A stretch of 64,000 bases of DNA from assembly GCF_014297575.1 (NCBI RefSeq), contig NZ_CP060412.1, positions 4,340,001 through 4,404,000 on the forward strand. The letters are read 5' to 3'. Below, in pieces: positions 36,027 to 45,231 of the stretch (its first letter is position 1; every line of letters starts with the position of its first letter). A program made the translations under genes and the position numbers. Source of the DNA: Dyella telluris (GTDB taxonomy: Bacteria; Pseudomonadota; Gammaproteobacteria; Xanthomonadales; Rhodanobacteraceae). The notes below the pieces were generated by a model. The model worked only from the letters and a program-made list of their open reading frames with translations. It ran no database searches and was not told the DNA's origin.

Positions 36027-36635
36027 TTGGCTAGCCGCGAGTTGGATAACAGCGAGAATCTCTGGTCAAGGAGCGTGGTTTCCTTCCAGGACGAACCCCT
36101 CGTGCTGGTGGACGAGCACGACCGCGAAACCGGCTTCCTCGACAAGGCGGCCGCGCACCTTGGACAAGGCATCCTGCATCGTGCCTTTTCGCTGTTCGTG
36201 TTCAACACGCAGGGCGAACTGCTGCTGCAGCAGCGCGCCAAGGGCAAGCGCCTGTGGCCGGGTTACTGGTCAAATACCTGCTGCAGCCACCCGCGCCGTG
36301 GCGAGACGATGGAGGTGGCCATCCACCGCCGGCTTGGCGAAGAGCTGGGCATGCAGTGCGAGTTCCAGTTCCAGTTCAAGTTCCAGTATCAGGCCCAGTT
36401 CGACGCCGAAGGGGCGGAGAACGAACTTTGCTGGGTTTACGCCGGTCGCACGGATGTTGCACCCGTCGCCAATATCCATGAGATCGCCGCGCTGCGGTAC
36501 ATCGCGCCCGATACGCTCGATCGCGAGATTGCCGCGCACCCGGAGCGCTTCACGCCCTGGTTCAAGATCGAGTGGGATCGCCTGCGGCGTGAACATGCGC
36601 ACGTGTTCGCTCCGCCGGCGAGCCTGGCGTCCTGA
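36027..36635 (+). CDS. idi: Isopentenyl-diphosphate delta-isomerase, type 1
   Basis: A 202-residue Nudix-fold enzyme interconverting IPP and DMAPP. Active-site Cys C86 is in WSNTCCSHPRRGE, the metal/catalytic Glu is in AENELCWVYAG (E131/E133), and the degenerate Nudix box is VAIHRRLGEELGM. I chose TTG 36027 because AGAGAGG lies 8 bp before it; GTG 35982 or ATG 35985 would add 14-15 residues. A hexanucleotide-type repeat encodes an unusual FQFQFKFQYQAQF strand. It balances IPP/DMAPP for ispA and the hopanoid pathway. Confidence 0.93.
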   Translation: MASRELDNSENLWSRSVVSFQDEPLVLVDEHDRETGFLDKAAAHLGQGILHRAFSLFVFNTQGELLLQQRAKGKRLWPGYWSNTCCSHPRRGETMEVAIHRRLGEELGMQCEFQFQFKFQYQAQFDAEGAENELCWVYAGRTDVAPVANIHEIAALRYIAPDTLDREIAAHPERFTPWFKIEWDRLRREHAHVFAPPASLAS

Positions 36636-36755
36636 ACGTCGCGGCGCTTTCAGGTGGCTATACTGCAGGAAGCGGTTTAAACGACAGGAATAAAGCTGCA
36701 TGCGCCATCTGGCGCGGCGCGACACGATCCATCGATCAGCGATGAGGTGATTCCG

Positions 36756-37898
36756 TTGGGCATTCCTCTGATTCAGCAAACCAAGATCGCGCGTTACATC
36801 ATCAGCAAGAAGTTGAGTGGGCAGAAGCGTTACCCGCTGGCGATGATGTTGGAGCCCCTGTTTCAGTGCAATCTGGCCTGTGCCGGTTGCGGCAAGATCG
36901 ATCATCCGAAAGAGATCCTGCAGAAGCGCATGAGCGTAGAAGATGCGCTGCGGGCCGTGGATGAGTGCGGTGCGCCGGTGGTGTCCATTCCCGGTGGCGA
37001 GCCGCTGATCCACAAGGAGATGCCGCAGATCGTGCAGGGCCTGATTGCCCGCGAGAAGTTCATCTACCTGTGCACCAATGCGTTGTTGCTGACCAAGCAC
37101 ATCGACGAGTACACACCGTCGCCGTACTTCACCTGGTCCGTGCATCTGGATGGCCTGCAGGAGCGGCATGACGCATCGGTGTGCATGGAAGGCGTGTTCG
37201 ACAAGGCGGTGGCGGCGATCCGGCTGGCCTTGTCGCGCGGTTTTCGCGTCACCATCAACTGCACGCTGTTCAACAACGAGCAGGCGGATGAGATCGCGAA
37301 GTTCTTCGATTTCGCCATGTCGCTGGGCATTGAAGGCATCACGGTGTCGCCGGGCTACAGTTACCAGCACGCGCCGCGGCAGGATGTGTTCCTGGGGCGC
37401 ACCGAAAGCAAGCAATTGTTCCGCGATGTGTTCCGCATCGGTCGCGAACGCAAGAGCAAGTGGGTGTTCAACCAGTCGTCGATGTTCCTGGACTTCATCG
37501 CGGGCAACCAGAGTTACCAGTGCACGCCGTGGTCCAATCCCACGTACAACATCTTCGGCTGGCAGAAGCCGTGCTACCTGCTGGTCGATGAGGGCTATGC
37601 CAGTTCGTACAAGGAGTTGATCGAAGACACCGAGTGGGACAAGTACGGTGTCGGCATCAACCCCAAGTGCGACAACTGCATGGCGCATTGCGGTTTCGAG
37701 GGGACGGCAGTGGACGACACGTTTGCGCACCCGCTGAAGGCGGCGCGCGTGGCGACGTTCGGCCCGCGCATCGACGGCGCCATGGCGCCGGATCTGCCGG
37801 TGTTGTACGGCGATCGTGCCGATGCCACGGCCATTCGCATTCCCATCAGTGCGATTCAACGTTCCTCGTCATCCCATGGGGCAGATACCGGGCGCTGA
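36756..37898 (+). CDS. hpnH: HpnH, adenosylhopane synthase (radical SAM)
   Basis: A 380-residue radical SAM enzyme that joins hopene to a 5'-deoxyadenosyl group, the first step of side-chain building. The cluster motif C38-x3-C42-x2-C45 is in PLFQCNLACAGCGKIDHP. A SPASM-like C-terminal region has Cys residues in NPKCDNCMAHCGFEG. The start is TTG 36756, preceded by GAGGTGA with a 5-bp gap and giving the typical family start MGIPLIQQ; GTG 36747 is the alternative. The C-terminal ~15 residues (SSSSHGADTGR) look non-conserved and run close to the repeat element that follows. Confidence 0.94.
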   Translation: MGIPLIQQTKIARYIISKKLSGQKRYPLAMMLEPLFQCNLACAGCGKIDHPKEILQKRMSVEDALRAVDECGAPVVSIPGGEPLIHKEMPQIVQGLIAREKFIYLCTNALLLTKHIDEYTPSPYFTWSVHLDGLQERHDASVCMEGVFDKAVAAIRLALSRGFRVTINCTLFNNEQADEIAKFFDFAMSLGIEGITVSPGYSYQHAPRQDVFLGRTESKQLFRDVFRIGRERKSKWVFNQSSMFLDFIAGNQSYQCTPWSNPTYNIFGWQKPCYLLVDEGYASSYKELIEDTEWDKYGVGINPKCDNCMAHCGFEGTAVDDTFAHPLKAARVATFGPRIDGAMAPDLPVLYGDRADATAIRIPISAIQRSSSSHGADTGR

Positions 37899-37951
37899 CC
37901 GTTGGGGCGGATGTCGGGCATGAACGGCCCCTCTCCGTGTGCTGCCCCTCG

Positions 37952-38073
37952 CCGTCATTCCCGCGAAAGCGGGAATCCAGTGTCTTTCGTGCAACGCGTA
38001 GAGCCTCAACGGCACTGGATGACCAGCCCTTCGGCTGTTGAAGAAGCGCCTCCCGCTTTCGCGGGAATGACGG
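37952..38073. repeat. 122-bp palindromic repeat element (paired REP/MITE-like)
   Basis: The two ends are perfect 23-bp inverted repeats (37952-37974 and 38051-38073). Each itself folds as TCCCGC-gaaa-GCGGGA. Inner inverted pieces CCAGTG and CACTGG add to the fold. It shares GGGAATGACGGTGAGGGA with the singlet at 42002. It fills most of the gap between hpnH and hpnB. Such elements are spread by RAYT-type transposases and may act on mRNA ends. Confidence 0.85.
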
Positions 38074-38131
38074 TGAGGGAGGTTCGGATCGAGAAGATCT
38101 GCGCGTGCTGGCTCCAAATAGGCCTTGATTC

Positions 38132-39238
38132 ATGCTGACGTTGATTTGCGCCATCATCCCGGTCCTCATGTGGCTAGGGCTATTGCTGGTGCCCTGGCGT
38201 CCATGGAGCACGCGCGAGCATCTTGAGGCGGACCCTTCGGCAAACCTGCCGCTCGACGACATCACCGTATTGATTCCCGCGCGCAACGAAGCCGATGTGA
38301 TCGGTACGACCCTGCGTGGCCTGCGGGCGCAAGGCGCTGGCTTGCGGGTGGTGGTGATCGACGACCAGTCGACCGATGACACGGCCGCCGTGGCGCGTGC
38401 GTTTCCGAACGTGCAGGTGGTGCCCGGTGCGCCCTTGCCCGATGGTTGGGCCGGCAAACTGTGGGCGCTGGAGCAGGGCAGGCGACACCTGCGTTCGCCG
38501 CTCACCCTGTTGCTGGATGCGGATATCGAATTGCGTCCCGGCATGCTGGCAACCCTGCTGGCACACAAGCAGCGCGAGCAACGGCAGTTCGTTTCGATCA
38601 TGGCCGACCTGCGCCGCACCAGTTTCTGGGATCGGCTGTTGCTGCCGGCCTTTGTCTACTACTTCAAGCTGCTCTATCCGTTCGCCATCTCCAACTCGCG
38701 TTCCACGCTGGTGGCGGCCGGCGCGGGCGGCTGCATCCTGGTGGATACGGAGATGCTCGACCGCATCGGCGCCTTCGCCAGCCTGCGTGATGCGCTGATC
38801 GACGACTGCACGCTGGCACGCCAGGTGAAACGCGCCGGCGGGCGCACCTGGATCGGCCTGAGCCGTGACGTGGTGAGCCTGCGTCCGTACGGCAGCTTCG
38901 CGTCGATCCACCACATGGTGGCGCGCTCGGCGTTCACCCAGCTGGGCTATTCAACCGCACTGCTGCTGGTGGTGACGGTGCTGTTCCTGTTCGCCTATGG
39001 TGTGCCCCTCGCCCTGCTCGGGGCGGCCCGGGTGTGGCCGCTGGCCTGGGTGGCGCTGCTGGCCATGATGGCGGGCTACCTGCCCATGCTCAGGTACTAC
39101 CGGATACCCCTGTGGTGGGCGCTGCTGCTGCCGCTGGGGGCGGGTCTGTACCTTGGCATGACCTGGAGTTCGGCGGTGCGTTACTGGCGCGGTGTGCGCT
39201 CCCGGTGGAAGGGGCGAGTATACGGCGCAGGCGCATGA
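38132..39238 (+). CDS. hpnB: HpnB, hopanoid-associated glycosyltransferase family 2
   Basis: A 368-residue membrane-bound GT-A enzyme. An N-terminal TM helix precedes DDITVLIPARNEADVIGTTL (nucleotide-sugar site), VVVIDDQSTDDTAAVA, LTLLLDADIEL (DxD) and LIDDCTLARQVKRAGG. Three or four C-terminal TM helices follow. HpnB is a conserved hopanoid-cluster member; its acceptor is not established. It follows hpnH after the repeat element and is the last hopanoid gene seen. Confidence 0.9.
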   Translation: MLTLICAIIPVLMWLGLLLVPWRPWSTREHLEADPSANLPLDDITVLIPARNEADVIGTTLRGLRAQGAGLRVVVIDDQSTDDTAAVARAFPNVQVVPGAPLPDGWAGKLWALEQGRRHLRSPLTLLLDADIELRPGMLATLLAHKQREQRQFVSIMADLRRTSFWDRLLLPAFVYYFKLLYPFAISNSRSTLVAAGAGGCILVDTEMLDRIGAFASLRDALIDDCTLARQVKRAGGRTWIGLSRDVVSLRPYGSFASIHHMVARSAFTQLGYSTALLLVVTVLFLFAYGVPLALLGAARVWPLAWVALLAMMAGYLPMLRYYRIPLWWALLLPLGAGLYLGMTWSSAVRYWRGVRSRWKGRVYGAGA

Positions 39239-39317
39239 ATTTCCTTTTTAAACAGTGGCTTGAAGTTTTCATTGCGAGGGCGTTGAATCTCGCTCCGTGA
39301 GAATGCCGTCGTGGTAT

Positions 39318-39342
39318 CTTGATTGCCGTCCCGGTAATCAAG
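39318..39342. promoter_or_regulatory. Inverted repeat just before the umuD-like gene
   Basis: CTTGATTGCC (39318-39327), spacer GTCCC, GGTAATCAAG (39333-39342): 9 of 10 arm bases pair. It ends 7 bp before the start codon, a position where a bound repressor would block expression of the whole mutagenesis operon. It does not match the CTGT-N8-ACAG LexA box. Confidence 0.55.
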
Positions 39343-39349
39343 TCGTCCG

Positions 39350-39919
39350 ATGCCTCCTTCCGAACATGGTGGTCGCCGCACTGGCGCCGGTCGTCCCGCC
39401 GGTGAGCCCAGTCAGCGTATTCGCGTGCCTGAAAGCCAGGTGCCGGCGGTGCTGGCCTATCTCGATGCCTACCGCAGCCCGGCCTCGCTGGAGGCGCCGC
39501 GCCCCGTTTCGCAGGATCCGTCGACCGTGGGCCTGACGGCCTTCCTCAGCCGCGTGCCGGCAGGCGTGCCGTCGTTCGCGGAAGACGACGTCGATGAGGT
39601 GGTGGACCTCAACCAGCACCTGGTGCTGCCTGGTCATGAGCCAAGCACCTTCATCATCCGCGTGTCGGGCTGGTCGATGATCGGCGCCGGCATTTTCGAT
39701 GGCGACGAAGTGCTGGTGGATCGCGCGCTTGCGCCGCGCCAGGGCGACATCGTGGTGGCGGCGGTCAACAACGAGCTGACCATCAAGCGCCTGGGCAAGG
39801 TGGACGGGCATATCGCCCTGTTGCCGGAGAATGCGCACTTCAAGCCCATCGTGTTCCGCGAGGGCGAGACGCTCAGCGTCTGGGGTGTTGTCACCCGTTG
39901 CCTGCGCACGTTGCGTTGA
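39350..39919 (+). CDS. umuD: UmuD-like self-cleaving S24 peptidase heading the mutagenesis operon
   Basis: A 189-residue S24 protein. The UmuD-type body is clear: cleavage site A71-G72 in RVPAGVPSFAEDD, VDLNQHLV, nucleophile S109 in RVSGWSMIGAGIFDGDE and general base K146 in NNELTIKRLG. There is no LexA-type HTH, so it is not a repressor of LexA kind. The N-terminal 70 residues are longer than in E. coli UmuD (cleaves at 24) and begin with a basic GGRRTGAGRPAGEP. No umuC is present; imuA, imuB and dnaE2 follow directly. RecA-stimulated cleavage is expected from the family. Confidence 0.85.
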   Translation: MPPSEHGGRRTGAGRPAGEPSQRIRVPESQVPAVLAYLDAYRSPASLEAPRPVSQDPSTVGLTAFLSRVPAGVPSFAEDDVDEVVDLNQHLVLPGHEPSTFIIRVSGWSMIGAGIFDGDEVLVDRALAPRQGDIVVAAVNNELTIKRLGKVDGHIALLPENAHFKPIVFREGETLSVWGVVTRCLRTLR

Positions 39920-39932
39920 TGAGGCACGCCGC

Positions 39933-40556
39933 ATGGGCCAGGTCGTCGCACTCGATTCGCTCCTGCACAGCCGCCAGGTCTGGCAAGGCCGCGCTGCGCC
40001 GGTGCCCGCGACGACCCAGCCGACCGGCTGGCCGGCGCTGGATGCCGCGCTGCCGACCGGTGGCTGGCCCGAGCATGCGATGACCGAAATCCTGTTGCCG
40101 GCCGATGGCGTGGGCGAATTGCAGCTGGTGCTGCCCACGCTGGCGCGGCTGACCCGCGAGGGTCGTCCCGTGGTGGTCATCTCGCCGCCTTATGTGCCCT
40201 ACGTGGCCGGCTGGGAGGCGCGTGGCGTGGTGATGTCGGGCGTGGACATCGTGCAGGCGGACGAACAGGACGTGCTGTGGGCGGCCGAGCAGTGTCTGCG
40301 TTCGGCCAGCTGTGCCGCCGTGCTGGCCTGGCCGGTGCACGCGGATGACCGCTCCCTGCGTCGCCTGCAGGTGGCGGCCGATACCGGCAAGGCGCTGGCT
40401 TTCGTGTTTCGTGATCGTCGCCATGCCGTGCAGGCGTCGCCGGCGGCACTGCGGCTGGAACTGGAAAGCACGCCGGCCTGGCAGGTGCGCGTGCGCAAAT
40501 GCCGCGGCGGCAACCCGCCGGTGGGCGCGGTGCCGCTGGCCTCCGGCTGGTCGTGA
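39933..40556 (+). CDS. imuA: ImuA, RecA/SulA-like mutasome protein
   Basis: A 207-residue RecA-fold protein without an evident P-loop. Typical ImuA start: VVALDSLLHSRQVWQGRAAP, then TGWPALDAALPTGGWPEHAMTEILLP, aligned with the RecA N-terminal strand. It works with ImuB and DnaE2 in damage-induced translesion synthesis. Start ATG 39933 has GAGG 8 bp before it; 13 bp after the umuD-like stop and 9 bp before imuB, so one operon. The upstream frame to 39831 lies within umuD and is rejected. Confidence 0.9.
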   Translation: MGQVVALDSLLHSRQVWQGRAAPVPATTQPTGWPALDAALPTGGWPEHAMTEILLPADGVGELQLVLPTLARLTREGRPVVVISPPYVPYVAGWEARGVVMSGVDIVQADEQDVLWAAEQCLRSASCAAVLAWPVHADDRSLRRLQVAADTGKALAFVFRDRRHAVQASPAALRLELESTPAWQVRVRKCRGGNPPVGAVPLASGWS

Positions 40557-40565
40557 GGCAGCATC

Positions 40566-41978
40566 ATGCTCTGGGCCTGCATTTTGCTGCCGCAACTGGC
40601 GCTGGACGGTGTCCTCCGGCGACGACCGCCATCGGATGAACCATTGGTGCTGGTGAGCGGTCCGGCGCAGGCGCGCATCGTGCACGCGGCCAATGTGCCG
40701 GCACGTGCGGCGGGCATCTATCGCGGGCAGCGGCTTATCGCCGCGCAGGCGCTGCTGCAACAGTTCGAGATGGTCGAGCACGATGCGGAGGACGAGGCAC
40801 GCTGGCACCGCCTGCTGGCCGCCTGGGCGTATCGCTACAGCGCCGAGGTGGGCCTGTATGCGCATGCCGTGGTGCTGGAGGTCAGCCGCAGCCTCAACCT
40901 GTTCGGACCGTGGCCGCGTTTTGAATCGCTGCTGCGGGACGATCTGCAGGAATTGGGTTTCCGTCATCGCGTCGCCCTCGCGCCGACGCCGCACGCCGCC
41001 TATGTACTGGCCGGCGTGCAGGATGGCCTGGCGGTTGTCGCGCCAGAGATGCTGCGCGACGCGCTGTCGCCCGTGCCGGTGGCACGCGCGCGGTTGCCGG
41101 TGGAGGCTACGCAGGGTTTGCCGTCGATGGGTATCCGCACGCTGGGGCAGGTGTTCAAGTTGCCTCGCGCCGGGTTGCAGCGCCGTTTTGGCGCGGAACT
41201 GGTGGCGCAGATCGATCGCCTGACCGGCGACGAGCCCACACCGATGGACAGCTACCGTCCGCCCGATGCGTTCGAGCAGCGCATGGAGTGGACGCACGAG
41301 ATCGAGCATGTCGAGGCGCTGGTATTTCCGCTGCGTCGCCTGACCGGCGACCTGGCGGCTTATCTCGCCGGTCGCGACGGCGGCGTGCAGCGTTTCGAGC
41401 TGGAGCTGGAGCACCGCAGTGGGCCGCCGACGCGGGTGACGGTAGGCATGCTTGCCGCGGCGCGCGATGCGTCACTGCTGTTCGACTGCGCGCGCGGCCG
41501 GCTCGAGCGGCTGGCGTTGCATCAACCGGTGTTGGCCATGCGGCTGGTGGCGCGTGACCTGCCGCCCTTCGTGCCAGCGGGGCGCGACCTGTTCGATACG
41601 CGGCCGGTGAATGCCGTGCCGCTGGAGCAGTTGCGCGAACGCCTGCGGGCGCGGCTGGGCGAGCAGGCCATCCGGCACCTGCATCGCACGGTGGATCCGC
41701 GCCCCGAGAAGGCGCAGTCCGATATGGCGCACGTGAAAGCCGCGACGAAACCGGAAACCCTGCCGCGCCCCACCTGGTTGCTGGACACGCCGCGCCCCTT
41801 GCGCGGCCCGCCGCCGGATGTGCTGGCCGGCCCCGAGCGCATCGAAACCGGCTGGTGGGATGGCGGTGACATACGGCGGGATTACTACGTGGTGCGCACC
41901 TCGCAGGGGCAGTGCGCCTGGGTGTTCTGCGCGCCGGGCGAGCAGGGCGGCTGGATGCTGCATGGGTGGTTTGCGTGA
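40566..41978 (+). CDS. imuB: ImuB, catalytically inactive Y-family polymerase-like protein
   Basis: A 470-residue protein with the Y-polymerase fold but without the acidic metal triad: the first strand reads LWACILLPQLALD and the Ser-Asp-Glu catalytic segment is missing. ImuB is the hub that binds the beta clamp, ImuA and DnaE2. Helix-hairpin-helix region: LPSMGIRTLGQVFKLPRAGLQRRFG. The C-terminal tail with WWDGGDIRRDYYVVRTSQG is typical of the family. Transcribed with imuA and dnaE2. Annotation pipelines often call it a DNA polymerase, which overstates it. Confidence 0.92.
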   Translation: MLWACILLPQLALDGVLRRRPPSDEPLVLVSGPAQARIVHAANVPARAAGIYRGQRLIAAQALLQQFEMVEHDAEDEARWHRLLAAWAYRYSAEVGLYAHAVVLEVSRSLNLFGPWPRFESLLRDDLQELGFRHRVALAPTPHAAYVLAGVQDGLAVVAPEMLRDALSPVPVARARLPVEATQGLPSMGIRTLGQVFKLPRAGLQRRFGAELVAQIDRLTGDEPTPMDSYRPPDAFEQRMEWTHEIEHVEALVFPLRRLTGDLAAYLAGRDGGVQRFELELEHRSGPPTRVTVGMLAAARDASLLFDCARGRLERLALHQPVLAMRLVARDLPPFVPAGRDLFDTRPVNAVPLEQLRERLRARLGEQAIRHLHRTVDPRPEKAQSDMAHVKAATKPETLPRPTWLLDTPRPLRGPPPDVLAGPERIETGWWDGGDIRRDYYVVRTSQGQCAWVFCAPGEQGGWMLHGWFA

Positions 41979-42001
41979 ATCGCAAGCCTCTTCAGGAAAA
42001 T

Positions 42002-42029
42002 CGTCATTCCCGCCTTTGCGGGAATGACG
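42002..42029. repeat. Singlet REP-like palindrome before dnaE2
   Basis: CGTCATTCCCGC, CTTT, GCGGGAATGACG: perfect 12-bp arms. Same sequence family as the ends of the 37952-38073 element, including the trailing GGTGAGGGA. It sits between the imuB stop and the dnaE2 start, inside the operon. Confidence 0.8.
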
Positions 42030-42063
42030 GTGAGGGATGTGGCGGGTGACGGAAACGGAAGCC

Positions 42064-45000
42064 ATGGCCGGCTACGCCGAACTCCATTGCCTGTCGAACT
42101 TCTCCTTCCAGCGTGGCGCGTCGAGCGCGCAGGAGTTGTTCGAGCGGGCCAGGGCCTGTGGCTATCGTGCGCTGGCGATTACCGACGAGTGTTCGCTGGC
42201 CGGCATCGTGCGCGCGTACGAGGCCTCGCGCGATACCGGGCTGCCGCTGATCGTCGGTGCCGAGTTCCAGGTCGAGCACGGACCGAAGCTGGTCTTGCTG
42301 TGCGAAAACCTGCAGGGTTATATCGCCTTGTGCGCGCTCATCACGCGCGGCCGCCGCGTGGCGGAGAAGGGCACTTATCGCGTGACGCGCGAGGATTTCG
42401 CCGATGGCCTTCCGGGCACGCTGGCGTTGTGGCTGCCATCGGCCGAGCTCCAGCCGGCGCATGGCGCGTGGCTGCGGATATTGTTCGAGGATCGCCTGTG
42501 GCTTGCCGTGGAACTGCATCGCGGACCGGATGATGCGCAACGCCTTGCCGATCTGCAGGCGCTGGCCGATTCGCTGGTGCTGCCCATGGTGGCGACAGGC
42601 GACGTGCACATGCATGTGCGTCGACGCCGCGCCCTGCAGGACGTGATGACGGCCATTCGCCATCACCGCACCGTGGCCGATGCGGGCGACCTGCTGTTTC
42701 CCAACGGCGAGCGGCACCTGCGCACGCCGGAGGCCTTGTCGGCGATCTATCCCGAGGCCTTGCTGGCCGAAAGCCTGCGCATCGCCGGGCGCTGCCATTT
42801 CGTGATGACGGATATCAGTTATCGCTATCCCGCCGAACTGGTGCCGGCCGGCGAGACACCGACCACCTGGCTGCGCCAGCTGACCGAGGACGGCCTGAAG
42901 TGGCGCTGGCCGCAGGGTGAGCCGACGAAGGTGCGGGACCAGATTGAATACGAGCTGGACCTGGTCGAGAAGCTCAAATACGAGCCGTATTTCCTTACCG
43001 TGCACGAGATCGTCTCCTTCGCGCGCAGCAAGGACATTCTCTGCCAGGGCCGCGGTTCGGCGGCGAATTCGGCGGTCTGCTATGCGCTGGGCGTGACGGC
43101 GGTGGATCCGGCCACGACCACGCTGCTGGTCGAGCGTTTCATTTCCGCCGAACGCAACGAACCGCCGGATATCGATATCGACTTCGAGCACGAGCGGCGC
43201 GAAGAAGTCATCCAGCATATCTACCAAAAATACGGGCGCGAGCGTGCCGCGCTGGCGGCCACGGTGATCAGCTACCGCGGCCGCAGCGCCGTGCGCGACG
43301 TGGCGCGCGTGCTTGGCCTGCCATCGGACCAGATCGACCTGCTGTCGCGCACCTTCGCCTGGCAGGATGGTGAAGACCCGGTGGAGGAGCGCCTGCGCGA
43401 GCGCGGATTCGATCCCGAAAGCCCGCTGCTTCGCCGGGTGATCGCGTTGACCGCGGAGCTGACCGGGTTTCCGCGCCACCTGTCGCAGCACGTCGGCGGT
43501 TTCGTCATCTCCGACCAGCCGTTGTCGCATCTGGTGCCGGTGGAGAACGCCTCCATGCCCGACCGCACCATCATCCAGTGGGACAAGGACGATCTGGACA
43601 CCATGCGCCTGCTGAAGGTGGATTGCCTGGCGCTGGGCATGCTCACCTGCATCCGCAAATGCCTCAAGCTGCTCGAAGTGCATCACGACCGCGTGGAAAC
43701 GCTGGCGTCGATGCCGAAGGAAGATCCGGCCACGTACCGGTTGATCCAGGCCGCCGACACCATTGGTGTGTTCCAGATCGAATCGCGCGCGCAGATGGCC
43801 ATGCTGCCGCGGCATCGGCCGGAGAATTTCTATGACCTGGTGATCCAGGTGGCCATTGTCCGCCCCGGTCCGATCCAGGGTGACATGGTGCATCCCTATC
43901 TTCGCCGCAAGCGTGGCGAGGAGGAGGTCACCTATCCCTCGGAGAAGCTGCGCAGCGTGTTCGAGCGCACCCTGGGCGTGCCGCTGTTCCAGGAGCAGGT
44001 GATGAAGCTGGCCATCGAGGCCGCCGAGTACACGCCCGGTGAAGCGGATCAGTTGCGTCGTTCGATGGCGGCATGGCGCCGCAATGGCGACATGGAGATC
44101 CATCGCCAGCGCCTGATGGCCGGCATGCTGAAGAACGGATTCACGCCGGAGTTTGCCGCGCGCCTGTTCGAGCAGATCAAGGGCTTCGGCTCCTACGGAT
44201 TCCCCGAGAGCCATGCGGCGAGCTTTGCCCTGCTGGTGTATGCCAGCTGCTGGCTCAAGTGCCATTACCGCGCGGCCTTCATGTGCGCCTTGCTCAACGC
44301 ACAACCCATGGGGTTCTATGGCCCCAGCCAGATCGTGCAGGACCTGCAGCGCCACGGCGTGAAAGTGCGCCCGGTGGATGTGCGCTACAGCGACTGGGAC
44401 AACACGCTGGAGGATGATGCTTTGTCGCGCGGTGGTTATGCGTTGCGCCTCGGCTTCCGCCAGGTGCGCGGTTGTCGCCAGGACATGATGGAGTCGTTGA
44501 TGGCGGCGCGTGTGCGGCGACCTTTCGACGACGTGGCCGACCTGTGCGCCCGCGCCGGGCTCAATCGCCACCAACAGGAGGCGCTGGCCGAGGCCGATGC
44601 ACTGCGTGGGTTGACGGGCCACCGCCATCGAGCGCGCTGGGCCATGGCCGGCATCGAGGCGCAGCTGCCGCTGTTCGGCAATACCAGTCCCGTGGAGGAC
44701 GATGTGGTGCTGCCGCCGCCGTCGCAGGGCGAGAACACTCTGGCCGATTACGCCCGCACGGGGCTGAGCCTTGGCCCACATCCCGTGCAGCAGATCCGCT
44801 CACGCCTGCGCGCGGCGCAATGCGTGGATTCGCGCAGCCTGCAGCACCGGCCACATGCCAGCCACGTGCGCGCCGCTGGCCTGGTGACGCAGCGACAGCG
44901 ACCGCAGACGGCCAGTGGCGTCACCTTCATTACCCTGGAAGATGAATTCGGCCCCATCAACGTGGTGGTGTGGAGTCATGTGGCCGAGCGGCAGCGGCGC

Positions 45001-45141
45001 ATCTTCCTCGAGTCGCGCCTGCTGGGCGTGGATGGTCGCTGGGAGCATGCCGATGGGGTGAGTCATCTCATCGCACACCGGCTGCATGACCTGAGTGAAC
45101 TGCTCGGCTCGCTGGACAGTCGCTCGCGCGACTTTCATTGA
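42064..45141 (+). CDS. dnaE2: Error-prone DNA polymerase III alpha subunit DnaE2
   Basis: A 1,025-residue C-family polymerase for SOS translesion synthesis. The PHP domain starts [17 protein letters not shown]. The polymerase core has [17 protein letters not shown] and [19 protein letters not shown] (catalytic Asp residues), then [20 protein letters not shown] and [18 protein letters not shown]. The OB-fold end is [22 protein letters not shown]. It is shorter than replicative DnaE and lacks its C-terminal tau-binding part. The start is ATG 42064 with GGAAG upstream; ATG 42037 sits directly after the REP palindrome. Last gene of umuD-imuA-imuB-dnaE2. Confidence 0.95.
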   Translation: MAGYAELHCLSNFSFQRGASSAQELFERARACGYRALAITDECSLAGIVRAYEASRDTGLPLIVGAEFQVEHGPKLVLLCENLQGYIALCALITRGRRVAEKGTYRVTREDFADGLPGTLALWLPSAELQPAHGAWLRILFEDRLWLAVELHRGPDDAQRLADLQALADSLVLPMVATGDVHMHVRRRRALQDVMTAIRHHRTVADAGDLLFPNGERHLRTPEALSAIYPEALLAESLRIAGRCHFVMTDISYRYPAELVPAGETPTTWLRQLTEDGLKWRWPQGEPTKVRDQIEYELDLVEKLKYEPYFLTVHEIVSFARSKDILCQGRGSAANSAVCYALGVTAVDPATTTLLVERFISAERNEPPDIDIDFEHERREEVIQHIYQKYGRERAALAATVISYRGRSAVRDVARVLGLPSDQIDLLSRTFAWQDGEDPVEERLRERGFDPESPLLRRVIALTAELTGFPRHLSQHVGGFVISDQPLSHLVPVENASMPDRTIIQWDKDDLDTMRLLKVDCLALGMLTCIRKCLKLLEVHHDRVETLASMPKEDPATYRLIQAADTIGVFQIESRAQMAMLPRHRPENFYDLVIQVAIVRPGPIQGDMVHPYLRRKRGEEEVTYPSEKLRSVFERTLGVPLFQEQVMKLAIEAAEYTPGEADQLRRSMAAWRRNGDMEIHRQRLMAGMLKNGFTPEFAARLFEQIKGFGSYGFPESHAASFALLVYASCWLKCHYRAAFMCALLNAQPMGFYGPSQIVQDLQRHGVKVRPVDVRYSDWDNTLEDDALSRGGYALRLGFRQVRGCRQDMMESLMAARVRRPFDDVADLCARAGLNRHQQEALAEADALRGLTGHRHRARWAMAGIEAQLPLFGNTSPVEDDVVLPPPSQGENTLADYARTGLSLGPHPVQQIRSRLRAAQCVDSRSLQHRPHASHVRAAGLVTQRQRPQTASGVTFITLEDEFGPINVVVWSHVAERQRRIFLESRLLGVDGRWEHADGVSHLIAHRLHDLSELLGSLDSRSRDFH

Positions 45142-45231
45142 AACGCGCTGCGGCATCGGGACGCACGGCCGGATTGCGCGGCACCGATCCATAAAATGGT
45201 GCATCCCCGATGGTCTGCTTTCGAGTCCGCC

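Noticed and set aside
37952..38073. CRISPR array suggested by repeated palindromic units
   Set aside because: Two inverted, not direct, repeats with no regular spacers and no cas genes.
39350..39919. LexA repressor
   Set aside because: There is no N-terminal winged HTH; residues around the cleavage site and body follow UmuD.
40566..41978. Active DNA polymerase IV/V (UmuC or DinB)
   Set aside because: The catalytic acidic residues of Y-family polymerases are missing and the imuA/dnaE2 context identifies ImuB.
42004..44781. 925-codon open frame on the minus strand
   Set aside because: Exactly opposite dnaE2, whose motifs are certain; His/Gln/Arg-rich shadow composition.
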